Assembly: GCF_000696185.1 (NCBI RefSeq)
Contig: NZ_KK853997.1
Span: 116,558 to 180,557, forward strand
DNA: 64,000 nucleotides
From: Kitasatospora cheerisanensis KCTC 2395
Lineage (GTDB): Bacteria; Actinomycetota; Actinomycetes; Streptomycetales; Streptomycetaceae
Direction: 5' to 3'
Part shown: piece by piece, positions 1 to 8,963 of the stretch
How the letters are laid out: every line of letters starts with the position of its first letter
Position numbering within the stretch: position 1 is the first letter of the stretch
Position numbers and translations under genes: made by a program
Notes under the pieces: model-generated
The model's input: the letters and a program-made list of their open reading frames with translations, nothing else
Database searches by the model: none
What the model was told of the DNA's origin: nothing

Positions 1-804
1 GGACAGCTGGTTCGCCGACCGGCCGTTCCGCTCCGAGCTGGACCGGCAACTGCACGTCTACGGCTTCGTCGAGGCGTACCACCACCAATTGCTCTGGGAC
101 AGCCGGCAGCACGAGCGGGTCTACGACGCGTTCGTGGACGTCTGGGACTGCGAGGAGCTCTGGGTCACCCTGGACCGCCTCAACCTGAACCCGCCCAACC
201 GCGGCAACCGCGACCGCGCCCTCGTCGACCCCGCCGACCGGGACGGCGACCTCCCCCTGCACTGGGACATCGACACCGGCCTCGGCGTGCCGCCGCAGCG
301 GGTCCAGGGCATCATCGCGCTCAACGAGACCTCGGCGGAGACCGGCGGCTTCCACTGCAACCCCGAGCTCTTCCGGCGCTTCGAAGCGTGGAAGCTCGGC
401 CAGCCCGCCCACCGCGACCCCTACCGCCCCACCGTCGACCGCGCCGAACTCCCCGTCGTCCGACCGGAACTGCATCCCGGCGACCTGCTGATCTGGAACG
501 GCCTGCTGGCCCACGGCGTCGCCCGCAACCGCTCCGAACGGGGCGTCCGCGCCGTCCAGTACCTCTCGATGATGCCCGCCCTCGAGGAACACGAGCGCCT
601 CCGCACGGCCCGCATCGACTCCTGGCGCCACCTCCGCACCCCCCACTGGAACCGCACCCTGGTCGGCGACCCGGTCCTGCACGAGTCCAGGCGCTACCCC
701 ACCGCCCGCCTCACCGACCTCGGCGCCAGACTCCTCGGCCTCGCCTCCTGGTACGACCCCGCCCCGCCCCCACCGGCCCCTACCGCTGCACCGCCCCGGC
801 CTGA
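1..804 (+). CDS. Phytanoyl-CoA dioxygenase-family protein, 5'-truncated, frameshift near 3' end
   Basis: The reading frame is open from base 2, so the true start lies before the window. The fold is the PhyH-type Fe(II)/2-oxoglutarate oxygenase: an HxD iron ligand pair appears in LHWDIDTG (about base 255), a distal His in LLAHGVA (about base 510), followed by Arg residues suited to binding 2-oxoglutarate. The substrate cannot be read from the sequence. As written the frame runs on to base 1126, antisense to the neighbouring regulator. Shifting by one missing base in the C-rich stretch at about 755-790 gives a stop at 802-804, eight bases short of the convergent gene, which I take as the real end. 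The exact deletion site is inferred. Confidence 0.72.
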   Translation, partial: GQLVRRPAVPLRAGPATARLRLRRGVPPPIALGQPAARAGLRRVRGRLGLRGALGHPGPPQPEPAQPRQPRPRPRRPRRPGRRPPPALGHRHRPRRAAAAGPGHHRAQRDLGGDRRLPLQPRALPALRSVEARPARPPRPLPPHRRPRRTPRRPTGTASRRPADLERPAGPRRRPQPLRTGRPRRPVPLDDARPRGTRAPPHGPHRLLAPPPHPPLEPHPGRRPGPARVQALPHRPPHRPRRQTPRPRLLVRPRPAPTGPYRCTAPA

Positions 805-811
805 CGCACCC

Positions 812-1801
812 TCACCCCTCGTTCGGCACGGCGGGTCCGGGGCCGGCCGGCCGGATGCCGAGCAGGAGGCTACCGAGGGCGGTGCGGTGGTGCAGGACTG
901 CCTTGCCCGCGCGGGTGGTGGAGATCAGGCCGGCGCCGCGGAGGGCCGCCGTGTGGGCGGAGACCGTGGCGGCGCTGACCCGCAGGCGGCGGGCGAGTTC
1001 GCTGGTGGTGCGGTCCTCGGCCAGCAGGTGCAGCAGCTCGGTGCGGGTCGGGCCGATCACCCTCGCCAGTGCCTGCGGCCCCTCGCCGCCCGCGGGCCGG
1101 AGCGGGAAGCCGGGCCGGCCGGGTAGGTGACGACGACCGGGCGGTCCGGCAGGTCGGACAGCAGCGGGCCGCCCGACCAGTGGAAGGTGGGCAGCAGCAG
1201 GAGTCCGCGCCCGCCGAGCCCGATCTCCCGTGCGCGGCCCGGCAGTTCCCAGGTTCCGCCGTCCAGCCGGGCACCGGGCAGCAGTCCGGCCAGCAGCGGG
1301 CCGGCCCCCGTCTCGGCGAGTTGCACGGCGCGGCGCACGAACTCGGCGTGGTGCAGGTCCTGCACCTGCCCCCAGACCGGGCCGAGCAGCGCGTCGAACG
1401 CGGCCCGCTGCGCCCGGCTCAGCAGCCTCCGGGCCCGTCCTCGCCGCGCCGCAACTCCTGGATCCAGGCCGGCGGGGCGTGCGCGCACCGGCGTGGACGC
1501 GTTCCAGTTCGGCGCGGACCACCTCGGCCGGGGTCGCCCGGACCTGCTCCAGCGCGTCCGGGAGGGAGTCCGCCACCACGTCCAGGAAGCTCGGCGCGCG
1601 CCCGGCCGGGACCAGGTCGGCGAGCGGTTCGGCGGCCTTCGGCAGGGTGCGCAGCGTCCTGCGCCGCCAGGCTCCGTGGAGCAGTTCGCCGTCCTGACGG
1701 CACATCATCGCCAGGGCCGCGTTCAGTTCCTGGAGCGGCGCGGGCCGGGGCGCGAGGCGGACGCGGGCGAAGTCGTCCGGCGTGAAGTGGATCCGCAGCA
1801 T
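812..1801 (-). CDS. Winged-helix (ArsR/DUF5937-like) transcriptional regulator, three apparent frameshifts
   Basis: The N-terminal part (MLRIHFTPDDFARVRL) and a middle part containing AQRAAFDALLGPVWGQVQ resemble DUF5937-type regulators. The C-terminal 75 residues form an ArsR-like winged helix (TSELARRLRVSAATVSAHT, then a wing ending GKAVLHHRT). These parts lie in three successive frames. One missing base in the GGGG run at 1474-1477, one at about 1428-1433, and one between about 1060 and 1110 would join them into one protein of about 330 residues. All three shifts go the same way (one base lost), and no coding sequence seems absent, so I treat the gene as intact in nature. It converges on the preceding oxygenase gene and is divergent from the secreted hydrolase. 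Target unknown. Confidence 0.7.
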   Translation of the reverse strand: MLRIHFTPDDFARVRLAPRPAPLQELNAALAMMCRQDGELLHGAWRRRTLRTLPKAAEPLADLVPAGRAPSFLDVVADSLPDALEQVRATPAEVVRAELERVHAGARTPRRPGSRSCGAARTGPEAAEPGAAGRVRRAARPGLGAGAGPAPRRVRAPRRATRRDGGRPAAGRTAARCPAGRRNLGTAGPRTGDRARRARTPAAAHLPLVGRPAAVRPAGPPGRRHLPGRPGFPLRPAGGEGPQALARVIGPTRTELLHLLAEDRTTSELARRLRVSAATVSAHTAALRGAGLISTTRAGKAVLHHRTALGSLLLGIRPAGPGPAVPNEG

Positions 1802-1906
1802 GGTGCCCCCGGTGTCTGTCCGGACCCCCGCGGGCCGGGGGCGCCATCCTTGAGCCCCTGGCCTCAATGATCGCCCGCGCCGGGCCCGGCGGGCCAACCT
1901 GCCCGC

Positions 1907-3139
1907 ATGACTCGTGACTTCTCGATCGGCCGACGCTCCGTCACCGGGGCGGCGCTGCTGGGCTCCGCCGCCCTGCTGCTGGGCGCCACCGGCCGGCGGG
2001 CCTTCGCCGACGCCCTCCCCGCGACCGTGCCGTCGACCGTGGGCGGTGTCGTCCTCGCCCTGCCCGCGCCGACCGGCCGCCACCCGGTGGGGTGCCGGGC
2101 GGTGTACCTGGTGGACGGCTCGCGCCGCGACCCGTGGGATTCCTCCGTGCCCGTGCGGGAGTTGATGCTGACCTTCTTCTACCCGGCCCGCGCGGTCGCG
2201 GGTACCGCCCCGGCTCCGCAACTGCCGCCGCTGGCCGCGGAGGTGTTCGGGGCGATCGCCCCGTACGGGCCGCTGCGGCTGCCGGCCGCCGGCGTGGACT
2301 GGGGCGCCACCCTGTCCCACTCCGGTCCGGACGCCGCGGCGCTGCCGGGTCGCCGTCCGGTGCTGGTGTACAGCCCGGGCGGCGGCGATCCGCGCGGCCT
2401 GGGGACGTCCCTGGCCGAGGAGTTGGCGAGCCACGGCGCGGTGGTGGTGACGGTCGATCACCCCGGCGACGCGGCGGCGGTCGAGTTCCCGGGCACCACG
2501 GCCTTCCGACCCGAGCCGGTCCGGCCGACGGTCTTCCGCGGCGACCCCCGCGACACGCCCGCCCTCGCCCGCACCATGGTCGACGCCCGGGTCGCCGACC
2601 TGCGCTTCGTCCTCGACCGCCTCGGCCGGCCGGCCGAACTGCCGCTTCCCCGCGGCCTCTCCCTCGATCTGCGCCGCCTCGGCGTGTACGGGCACTCGGC
2701 GGGCGGCAGCGCCGTCACCGAACTCCTCCACGAGGACCGGCGGGTCCGCGCCGGCATCAACCTGGAGGGCTACCTCGACCTTCCCCCGCTCCGGCCCGGC
2801 GACGCCCCCGAGCCCCTCCCCGTCCTCCGGACCGGCGTGGACCGCCCCCTGCTTCTGCTCGGCACCGAACTCTTCGACCACGCCGCCGAGTTGAACCGCT
2901 CCTGGTCCGCCCTCACCGCCCGCTCGGCCCCCTGGGTCCGCACCACCCGCCTCCCCGGCGCCGCCCACTGGGCCGTCACCGACCTGGCCGCCCTGCTCCC
3001 CGGGCTCCAGTCGGCCGGCCTGACCACCCCGGCGGACCGCGCCGCGGTCGTCGGCACCGTCCGCCCGGCCGTCGGGATCCCCCGCGTCCGCCGCACGGTC
3101 CGCGAGTTCTTCACCCGCCACCTGGCCGCAGCCCCCTGA
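1907..3139 (+). CDS. Secreted alpha/beta hydrolase (platelet-activating-factor acetylhydrolase-like)
   Basis: A 410-residue protein. The N-terminus has an Arg pair (GRRSVTG) followed by a hydrophobic stretch and AFADA, which looks like a signal peptide, possibly Tat-type. The nucleophile elbow is GHSAGG with Ser about 264, the strand before it reads LGVYGHSAGG, an oxyanion-hole region reads VYSPGGGDPRGLG, and the catalytic His is probably in PGAAHWAVTD near the C-terminus. This layout fits the lipase/PAF-acetylhydrolase group acting on ester or acyl substrates outside the cell. The ATG is the first in frame, with only a weak ribosome binding site. It is divergent from the winged-helix regulator, which could control it. 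Substrate unknown. Confidence 0.85.
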   Translation: MTRDFSIGRRSVTGAALLGSAALLLGATGRRAFADALPATVPSTVGGVVLALPAPTGRHPVGCRAVYLVDGSRRDPWDSSVPVRELMLTFFYPARAVAGTAPAPQLPPLAAEVFGAIAPYGPLRLPAAGVDWGATLSHSGPDAAALPGRRPVLVYSPGGGDPRGLGTSLAEELASHGAVVVTVDHPGDAAAVEFPGTTAFRPEPVRPTVFRGDPRDTPALARTMVDARVADLRFVLDRLGRPAELPLPRGLSLDLRRLGVYGHSAGGSAVTELLHEDRRVRAGINLEGYLDLPPLRPGDAPEPLPVLRTGVDRPLLLLGTELFDHAAELNRSWSALTARSAPWVRTTRLPGAAHWAVTDLAALLPGLQSAGLTTPADRAAVVGTVRPAVGIPRVRRTVREFFTRHLAAAP

Positions 3140-3169
3140 GCCGGAGCGGCCGCTACTCCCCCCGTCCGC

Positions 3170-4567
3170 TCAGTCACCGTCGCGGGTCCGGCCAGCGTTC
3201 GCGTTCGCGCTCGCGTTCCACCAGGTGAAGTCGGGTGCGGCCTGCTCCAGGTCGTCGAGGCGGCGCCGGGCGCGGCTGACGAACTCGGCGGGGAGGCGGA
3301 CGGCGTGCTCGGTGACGTAGTGGGCGAGCCCGCCGGGCCAGACGTAGCTGCCGTCGGTCAGTTCGGCGTTGCCGTTGCTGCAACCGCACAGGCGGCAGCG
3401 GGAGACGCCCATGTACTGGCGGATCAGCTGGCCCTGGTCGAGGTAGGCGGCGACCAGCGACCGCTCCTCCTCGTCCCAGCTCTCGTCCACCAGCTGTGCC
3501 GCGTCCGGCAGTTCGGGCGCCTGCGGGGAGGCCCAGTAGCCCAGTGCCCGGAGCGCGGGGCCGCCGCGCCGGACCAGCCAGGAGACGCCGGTCGGCTCCT
3601 CGGGCAGGGCGCGCGCCAGGGAGTCCAGCGCGTCCAGCGCGGAGGGGCCGACCGGGGCGAGGACGACGGTGGTGGCGCCGGCGGCGTGGCGGGCGGCGAT
3701 GGCGGCGCGGGCCTGCTCGGGGGTGCCGACGACGGCGAGGGCGTGCACCCACGCGTCGGGCAGGGTGCGGGCGAACTCCGCGCCGTCGGCGGCGGCTTCG
3801 CGGTGGGCGCGCAGCTCGGCGGCGAACGGGAGCGGTTCGAGGTGGGCGGCCCAGTCGGGTTCGCCGATCGCGGCCAGCCCGGGGCGCACCCGGTCGAGGG
3901 CGGCCTTCTCCTCGGTGTCGACGGCCGCGGCGTCGTAGGTGACGACCAGGGCCTCGGGGCGCAGGTGGCGGCGCGAGGTCCCGATGTACGCGGGGGCGGC
4001 GGGTTCGGCCAGCAGCAGCCCGTCCGCGACCTCCCCGGCGGCGGCCTGCGACTTGGGGCCGCGCACGCCGAGGATCACCGGCGGCGCCACCTCCGGAACC
4101 TCCGTCAACTGCACGCCCTCGCACTGGACGTAGCGTCCGTTCGGCGGGCCGGGCTCGCCGCGCAGCAGGGTGCGCAGCGCGGTGGTGTACTCCTTGAGCA
4201 GGGTGACCGGGCTGGCGGGCCACGCGCCGGCGGCCCGCATCCAGTCCGGCATGCCGTGGCCGACGCCGGCGACCACCCGGCCGGGGTGGAGCTGGGCCAG
4301 ACTGGCGAGTTCCATCGCGGCGAAGCACACGTTGCGGGCGCCGGCGGGCATGATGCCGATGCCGACGGTGATCCGTTCGGTGACGGCGAGCACGGTCGCG
4401 GCCTGGGCGATGCCGCCGCGCCAGCCGAGGTCCTCGACCACCCAGAGTTCGTCGAAGCCCGACTCCTCGGCCCGGCGCGCGTACTCGAACAGGTCGTTCA
4501 CCGGCAGGTCGCGCGGGAGCATGACGCCGATGCGGCCCGGGGTGGCGGTTCCTTCGGTTCGGGGCAT
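3170..4567 (-). CDS. LLM-class (F420-dependent) oxidoreductase fused to a small Cys-rich domain
   Basis: Residues 1 to about 325 form a luciferase-like TIM barrel (GVMLPRDLPVNDLFEYAR, VAGVGHGMPDWMRAAG, PPVILGVRGPKSQ), typical of F420H2-dependent oxidoreductases. From about residue 328 a second domain begins. It contains CRLCGCSNGNAELTDG and YVWPGGLAHYVTEHAVRLP, a motif I associate with small stand-alone bacterial proteins of unknown function. The join is in frame, but a ribosome-binding-site-like GAGGAG lies just before it (3596-3601 on the complement), as if two genes had been joined. Start: the ATG at 4567 has GAGGAG 9 bases upstream, better than an earlier ATG at 4606. The C-terminus ends in a short Asn-Ala repeat. 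Substrate unknown. Confidence 0.85.
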   Translation of the reverse strand: MPRTEGTATPGRIGVMLPRDLPVNDLFEYARRAEESGFDELWVVEDLGWRGGIAQAATVLAVTERITVGIGIMPAGARNVCFAAMELASLAQLHPGRVVAGVGHGMPDWMRAAGAWPASPVTLLKEYTTALRTLLRGEPGPPNGRYVQCEGVQLTEVPEVAPPVILGVRGPKSQAAAGEVADGLLLAEPAAPAYIGTSRRHLRPEALVVTYDAAAVDTEEKAALDRVRPGLAAIGEPDWAAHLEPLPFAAELRAHREAAADGAEFARTLPDAWVHALAVVGTPEQARAAIAARHAAGATTVVLAPVGPSALDALDSLARALPEEPTGVSWLVRRGGPALRALGYWASPQAPELPDAAQLVDESWDEEERSLVAAYLDQGQLIRQYMGVSRCRLCGCSNGNAELTDGSYVWPGGLAHYVTEHAVRLPAEFVSRARRRLDDLEQAAPDFTWWNASANANAGRTRDGD

Positions 4568-4691
4568 CGACGGCACTCCTCGCGGACGGACTCCGCTCGG
4601 CCCCACCGCCGCTGCGGAAATCCGGTGATCATACCTCCCGGTGACGGTCCCTCAGTGCCCCGCGACACCCCTCGTCACCCCGCGGCGCCCC

Positions 4692-5891
4692 TCAGTGCCC
4701 GGCGCCGACCAGCTCCGTCGCGACCGGCTGGTCCGCCACGGCCACCGGGCCGCGCCGGTCCGCCGCCCAGGATCCGGCCGCGATCAGGAAGCCGAGCAGC
4801 GCCAGGCCCGCGCCGACCAGCGTGGGGGACGTCCAGCCGAGGCCGGCGGAGAGGGCCAGTCCGCCCAGGTACGCGCCTTGCGCGTTGGCCAGGTTGAACG
4901 CGCCCTGCACGGTCGCCGAGGCCAGCGTGGGCGCCTTGCGGGCCTTCTGGATCACCAGGGTCTGCACGGTGGGGACGGTCGCGAACCCGGCCATGCCGAT
5001 CAGCACCACCGTCACGGCGGCCGACCAGCGGGCGTGCGCGGTGAGCGCGAACAGGGCGAGCGCGCCGGACATCGCGAGGAACGCGGCGCAGATCGACGGG
5101 CGCAGCGCGCGGTCGGCCGCGTAGCCGCCGATGACGTTGCCGATGGTCATGCCGACGCCGAACAGGGCGAGGATCAGGGTGACGGAGGAGTCGGCGAAGC
5201 CGGCGACCTCGGTGAGGGTGGGGGTGATGTAGCTGTAGCAGGCGAAGAGTCCGGCGCAGCCGAACACCACCGTGCCGAGGGCGAGCCAGAGTTGTCCGCT
5301 GCGGAAGGTGGCGAGTTCGCTGCGCAGTCCGGCGCCGGGGTGCGCGGGCAGGTGCGGGACGAGCCGGGCGATGGCGGCGGCGCCGAGCAGGCCGATGGCG
5401 ACCACGACGAGCATCGCGGCGCGCCAGCCGAGGCGCTGGCCGAGCAGGGTGGCGGCGGGGACGCCGACGATGTTGGCGACGGTGAGCCCGGAGAACATCA
5501 CCGAGACGGCGCGGGCCCGCAGGTGCGGGGCGACGAGTTCGGCGGCGGCGACGGCACCCGCACCGAAGAACGCGCCGTGCGGCAGTCCGGTGATCAGCCG
5601 GGCGGCGGCCAGGAACGCGAAGTTGGGGGCGATCGCGCAGAGCAGGTTGCCGGCGGTGAACAGACCGGCCAGTCCGACCAGGACCGCCTTGCGGGGCAGG
5701 CGGGCGGCGCCGGCGGTGAGCAGCGGGGCGCCGATCACCACGCCGAGCGCGTACATGGAGATCAGCCAGCCGGCGTGCGGGATGGACACCTGGAGGCTGT
5801 CGGCGATCTGCGGGAGCAGTCCCATGGCGGCGAACTCGGTGGTGCCGATGGCGAACGCGGTGACGGCGAGGGCGACGAGCGCCAAGGGCAT
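4692..5891 (-). CDS. MFS exporter, DHA1 family (AraJ/YdhP type)
   Basis: About 400 residues with 12 predicted membrane segments. The first helix carries FAIGTTEFAAMGLLP and helix 4-5 carries RLITGLPHGAFFGAGA, both hallmarks of the sugar/drug DHA1 exporters related to AraJ and YdhP. It probably extrudes small hydrophobic or arabinose-like compounds, but the ligand cannot be inferred. The ATG at 5891 has GGAG 9 bases upstream. A longer frame to 5951 adds only an Arg/Pro-rich extension and is rejected. It stands alone, 124 bases downstream of the LLM gene and in the same direction. Confidence 0.9.
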   Translation of the reverse strand: MPLALVALAVTAFAIGTTEFAAMGLLPQIADSLQVSIPHAGWLISMYALGVVIGAPLLTAGAARLPRKAVLVGLAGLFTAGNLLCAIAPNFAFLAAARLITGLPHGAFFGAGAVAAAELVAPHLRARAVSVMFSGLTVANIVGVPAATLLGQRLGWRAAMLVVVAIGLLGAAAIARLVPHLPAHPGAGLRSELATFRSGQLWLALGTVVFGCAGLFACYSYITPTLTEVAGFADSSVTLILALFGVGMTIGNVIGGYAADRALRPSICAAFLAMSGALALFALTAHARWSAAVTVVLIGMAGFATVPTVQTLVIQKARKAPTLASATVQGAFNLANAQGAYLGGLALSAGLGWTSPTLVGAGLALLGFLIAAGSWAADRRGPVAVADQPVATELVGAGH

Positions 5892-5945
5892 GGGGGTGCT
5901 CCACAACGGGGTCGGCGGGGTGGCTGGGCTGCGGCGCCGACGGCA

Positions 5946-5959
5946 TGTCAACGTTGTCA
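5946..5959. promoter_or_regulatory. Possible operator upstream of the MFS exporter
   Basis: TGTCAACGTTGTCA is a near-palindrome around a perfect CAACGTTG core (5949-5956), about 55 bases upstream of the exporter start. On the complement it contains TTGACA, a good -35 box, though no clear -10 follows. Binding protein unknown. Confidence 0.3.
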
Positions 5960-6053
5960 GCGCCAGCCGATCCTACCGGGCCCGTCCGTCTCCCCCGCCG
6001 TCCGTCCGGATGGCGGTCGGGCGACGAACGGGTGTCGTCCCGGTGCGGCGGGG

Positions 6054-7103
6054 TCAGGCGGTGGTGCGCGCGAACCAGTCGCGGGTCTCGTCGGCGGGCA
6101 GCACCCGGACGAGTTCGGCCCGGCCGGGGAGCAGCGGGAAGAACCGGTCGGCGTTCCAACCGTGCGGGTACTGCGGGTCGTCCAGCACCAGCAGGCGGTG
6201 GCCGTCGACCTCGGGGATGTCGTCCGGCAGGCCCTCGTTCCAGATCCGGCCGCCGTCGGGGGCGAGCAGTGTGAAGGAGCCGGTGGCGACGATGCCGCTG
6301 CGGGTGCCGTCGGCGGGCGCCGGGTCGGTGGCGAGGCGGACGCTGTCCGCGGACGGGGCGGTGCCGGGCAGGTGGCCGCCGCCGATCAGGAGGTGCGCGA
6401 GCAGCGTGTGCAGCTGGAAGTTGTCGCCGATGCCGCCGATCCGCACCTGGTAGCCGGTGCCGGTGGGCCGGTGCAGCACGACCACCGGTTCGTCGTCCAG
6501 CACGGCCAGCGCGTACGACAGGCACTTGAGGTCGTGCCGCCCCAGGACCTCCAACTCGCGGCAGAGCGGCAGCAGTTCGGCCCGGTGTCGGCGGCGCACC
6601 TCGGTGCTGCGGCACAGCACGGCCAGCGCGGGCGCCTGCCACTGCTCGATGGTGCACCAGGCGCGGGCGAGCCGCAGCGCCTCGTACTGGTCGCCGCCGA
6701 GCCGGGCGAGCAGCGCCTCGTCGATCAACTCCTCGTCGGGCTCCGGCAGTTCGTCGGCTCCGGTGGCCCGCCAGGCGGCGGCGAAGCGGAGCGCGGCGGC
6801 CAGCTCGTCCCGGACGTCCGCGAGGATCGGGCCGGCGCAGGCTCCCGCGTCGGCTCCCCGCTCGACGCAGAACCCGGCGGCGGTGGCCAGCACGGACCGC
6901 GGTCCGACCGGCGGGAACTGCGGCAGCAGCGCGGCCAGCCGGGGCCCGGCGGCCACGCACTCCGCATCACCGGCCGCCTGAAGGGCGTTGACCGCGGCCG
7001 CGAACGCCCGCTCGGTACGCTCCCCGTCGCGCGCGGCGGCCCCCTGCTCCAGCTCGGTCAGGGTGTCGGCGAGGCCGGAGGACTTCTTTCGTCTGAAGAT
7101 CAC
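6054..7103 (-). CDS. Conserved hypothetical protein
   Basis: 349 residues, no signal peptide or membrane segment. I do not recognise a named domain. The protein is Ala/Leu-rich and helical in its first two thirds, with a more beta-rich C-terminal third (VVVLHRPTGTGYQVRIGG, GIVATGSFTLLAPDGGRIW). It reads like a conserved cytosolic actinobacterial protein. Start: GTG at 7103 follows a TAGAGT -10-like box by 8 bases (complement of 7112-7117) with no ribosome binding site, so a leaderless mRNA is likely. The upstream extension to 7223 is Arg/Gly-rich and looks non-coding. Confidence 0.7.
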   Translation of the reverse strand: MIFRRKKSSGLADTLTELEQGAAARDGERTERAFAAAVNALQAAGDAECVAAGPRLAALLPQFPPVGPRSVLATAAGFCVERGADAGACAGPILADVRDELAAALRFAAAWRATGADELPEPDEELIDEALLARLGGDQYEALRLARAWCTIEQWQAPALAVLCRSTEVRRRHRAELLPLCRELEVLGRHDLKCLSYALAVLDDEPVVVLHRPTGTGYQVRIGGIGDNFQLHTLLAHLLIGGGHLPGTAPSADSVRLATDPAPADGTRSGIVATGSFTLLAPDGGRIWNEGLPDDIPEVDGHRLLVLDDPQYPHGWNADRFFPLLPGRAELVRVLPADETRDWFARTTA

Positions 7104-7312
7104 GGGCGCACACTCTAGTGCCGCCCCGCGGCCGGAACTTCGCCCGGGCAACCGCCCGCACCGGCCCCGCCCGGAACTCTGCCCCGCGCACCGCCACGAC
7201 CGCCGTCCCCGCCCGTCGCTCACCCCGCGCGGGCGGCGACGGCGGCGGGCCGACGCGGGTCACGGCAGGGTGGGCCCGCCCGGAGGCGTGGCCGGCGCGC
7301 TCCTGGTGCGTG

Positions 7313-8101
7313 CTACTTCTCCTCCGGCTCCCAGGCGCGGAGCAGGTCGAGCAGGCCGGCGTCTCCGTCGATGCCCATGGAGTCGGCCTTGAGGCGGTCG
7401 TACAGGTACAGCACCACCTCGCCGGCCGTGCCCCGGACGGAGGCGCCGGCCGCGTCCAGGCCCTCGCCGCCGGCGGGGATGCGGGCGGTGCGGGCGCCCT
7501 CGCCGTCGACCGTGAGACGCCAGGAGCGGCCCTCGGTGGCGTGGAAGTCGAAGGCGGTCGGCTCGTGCGGCCAGGCGCTCGGCGTCCCGCAGACGGTGAG
7601 CAGGAACTCCTCCACCCCGTCGAGGGCCAGCTCGGCCGGCAGCGGCTCCGTTGCGCCCCCGGCGAGTTGGGCGTCGTAGGTGTGCACCGCGGTCTCCTGC
7701 ACCCGGTGCCGGGCGACCGCGCCGGAGGTCTGCGGCGACTGCGACGCGGGCCACCACGTCCAGCAGCCGCGCTCCGGCCCCGCCTCGCGCAGGGCGCTCA
7801 GCAGCAGCTCCGTCGACGCGGCCAGCCAGGCCACCAACTCCTCACGCCCCTGCGGCACTTCCAGGTTCGCGCGCAGCGCGACGGCCTCCGCCGGCGGAGC
7901 CTCGGCCGGCCCCGCGCCGACGATCGCGGCCCAGAAACGGTCTCCCCCGCCCAGGTGCTTCACCAGATCCAGCAGCGTCCACCCCGGGCAGCTCGGCACC
8001 TCCGCGTCCAGGCTGGGCGCGGCGACGACCGCGGCACGGAAGGCGGTCGACCGCTCGTCGATCAGTCCGAGCAGGTCGGAGAACTCAAGATTCTTTTCCA
8101 C
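7313..8101 (-). CDS. Maleylpyruvate isomerase N-terminal / TIGR03083-family protein
   Basis: 262 residues. The N-terminal four-helix DinB-like domain carries CPGWTLLDLVKHLGGGDRFW and the later RHRVQETAVHTYDAQLA, the His positions that in this family form the metal site used by mycothiol-dependent enzymes. A C-terminal domain (about residues 165-262) follows with WRLTVDGEG and ASVRGTAGEVVLYLY, typical of actinobacterial TIGR03083 proteins. The role is probably a mycothiol-dependent isomerase or transferase, substrate unknown. Start GTG at 8101, preceded by a TAGACA box 6 bases away on the complement, possibly leaderless. Compare the paralogue at 27354-28024. Confidence 0.85.
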   Translation of the reverse strand: MEKNLEFSDLLGLIDERSTAFRAAVVAAPSLDAEVPSCPGWTLLDLVKHLGGGDRFWAAIVGAGPAEAPPAEAVALRANLEVPQGREELVAWLAASTELLLSALREAGPERGCWTWWPASQSPQTSGAVARHRVQETAVHTYDAQLAGGATEPLPAELALDGVEEFLLTVCGTPSAWPHEPTAFDFHATEGRSWRLTVDGEGARTARIPAGGEGLDAAGASVRGTAGEVVLYLYDRLKADSMGIDGDAGLLDLLRAWEPEEK

Positions 8102-8355
8102 GCCGGATGTCTACCATCGCGCCCCGGCGCTCGAACAGCGATTTCCCGAGCCGGAGAGGCAGCAGACCTGGCGCGGGACCGCCCGCGCACGCCCCGTCCG
8201 CGCTGTCCGACAGGCAACGGATCCGTCCGGCCCAACGGACCCACCCGACCGCCAACCAGCGCTCGGTGGGGCTCGCTTGCGCCGCACAGGCCGGGCCGGG
8301 CCCGGCCGAAGCGGAGAGCTCCTGCGCACCGGTCCGCTCGCTGTAGTCTCGCGCC

Positions 8356-8799
8356 GTGACCGACCGACCCGGGGCGTCCGACGCCTTCAAGAACCGCTGC
8401 GCGAACGCCGCCCGGGCGCTGGAGTCCTGCACCGGCTACTCCGTGGACCGCATCGTGTGGGACGAGTCCGGCGCGGACCGCAAGGACAAGACCCTGGACG
8501 TGTTCCTGCGCGAGGGGCCGCACCGGCCCGACGTCCTGATCTCGCTGTCCGGTCTCCACTCGGTTCGCCCCTTGGACCCCGAGGTGGCCCCCGTCTTCGT
8601 CGACGGAATCTCCCTGATCCACCTGCCGCAACTGCCGTCCCCCTGGCCCGCCGAGGCCGTCGGCCGCCTCGACCGCTCCGACCAACTCCCCGAACTGGCC
8701 TGGCTGAGGATCACCGGCCCCGCCCGGATCGACGCCGTCGCTTCGATCGTGACCGTCTATCAGGCACCGAGCGACGACGCGGCCTCCGTGCTCCCGTGA
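8356..8799 (+). CDS. Hypothetical protein
   Basis: 147 residues, acidic, no signal or membrane segment, no domain I recognise. Codon use matches the neighbours and the start is well defined: TAGTCT at 8344-8349 lies 6 bases before the GTG with no ribosome binding site, the arrangement of a leaderless transcript. It is divergent from the TIGR03083 gene. A small cytosolic protein, function unknown. Confidence 0.6.
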   Translation: MTDRPGASDAFKNRCANAARALESCTGYSVDRIVWDESGADRKDKTLDVFLREGPHRPDVLISLSGLHSVRPLDPEVAPVFVDGISLIHLPQLPSPWPAEAVGRLDRSDQLPELAWLRITGPARIDAVASIVTVYQAPSDDAASVLP

Positions 8800-8963
8800 C
8801 GGCCTTTCAGCTGGAGCGGTGCTGCCCGCGCTTCGGCCTGCTCGCCGTCTCCGCTCCCTCGGCGTCGCGTTCGGCCCTGGGCCGACCGGATCTGCCGCGT
8901 GCGGGGAGGAAGCCGACCTGATCCGCCCCGCGGACGTCGGTGGCGCCTGGGAGACTCCGGTCC

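Noticed and set aside
812..3121. Very long open frame on the complement (769 codons)
   Set aside because: Antisense to the secreted hydrolase over most of its length, Arg/Gly-rich composition; only the last part is the real regulator.
3180..3215. Short GCGTTCGCG repeat
   Set aside because: Encodes the Asn-Ala tail of the LLM fusion protein; too short to call a separate element.
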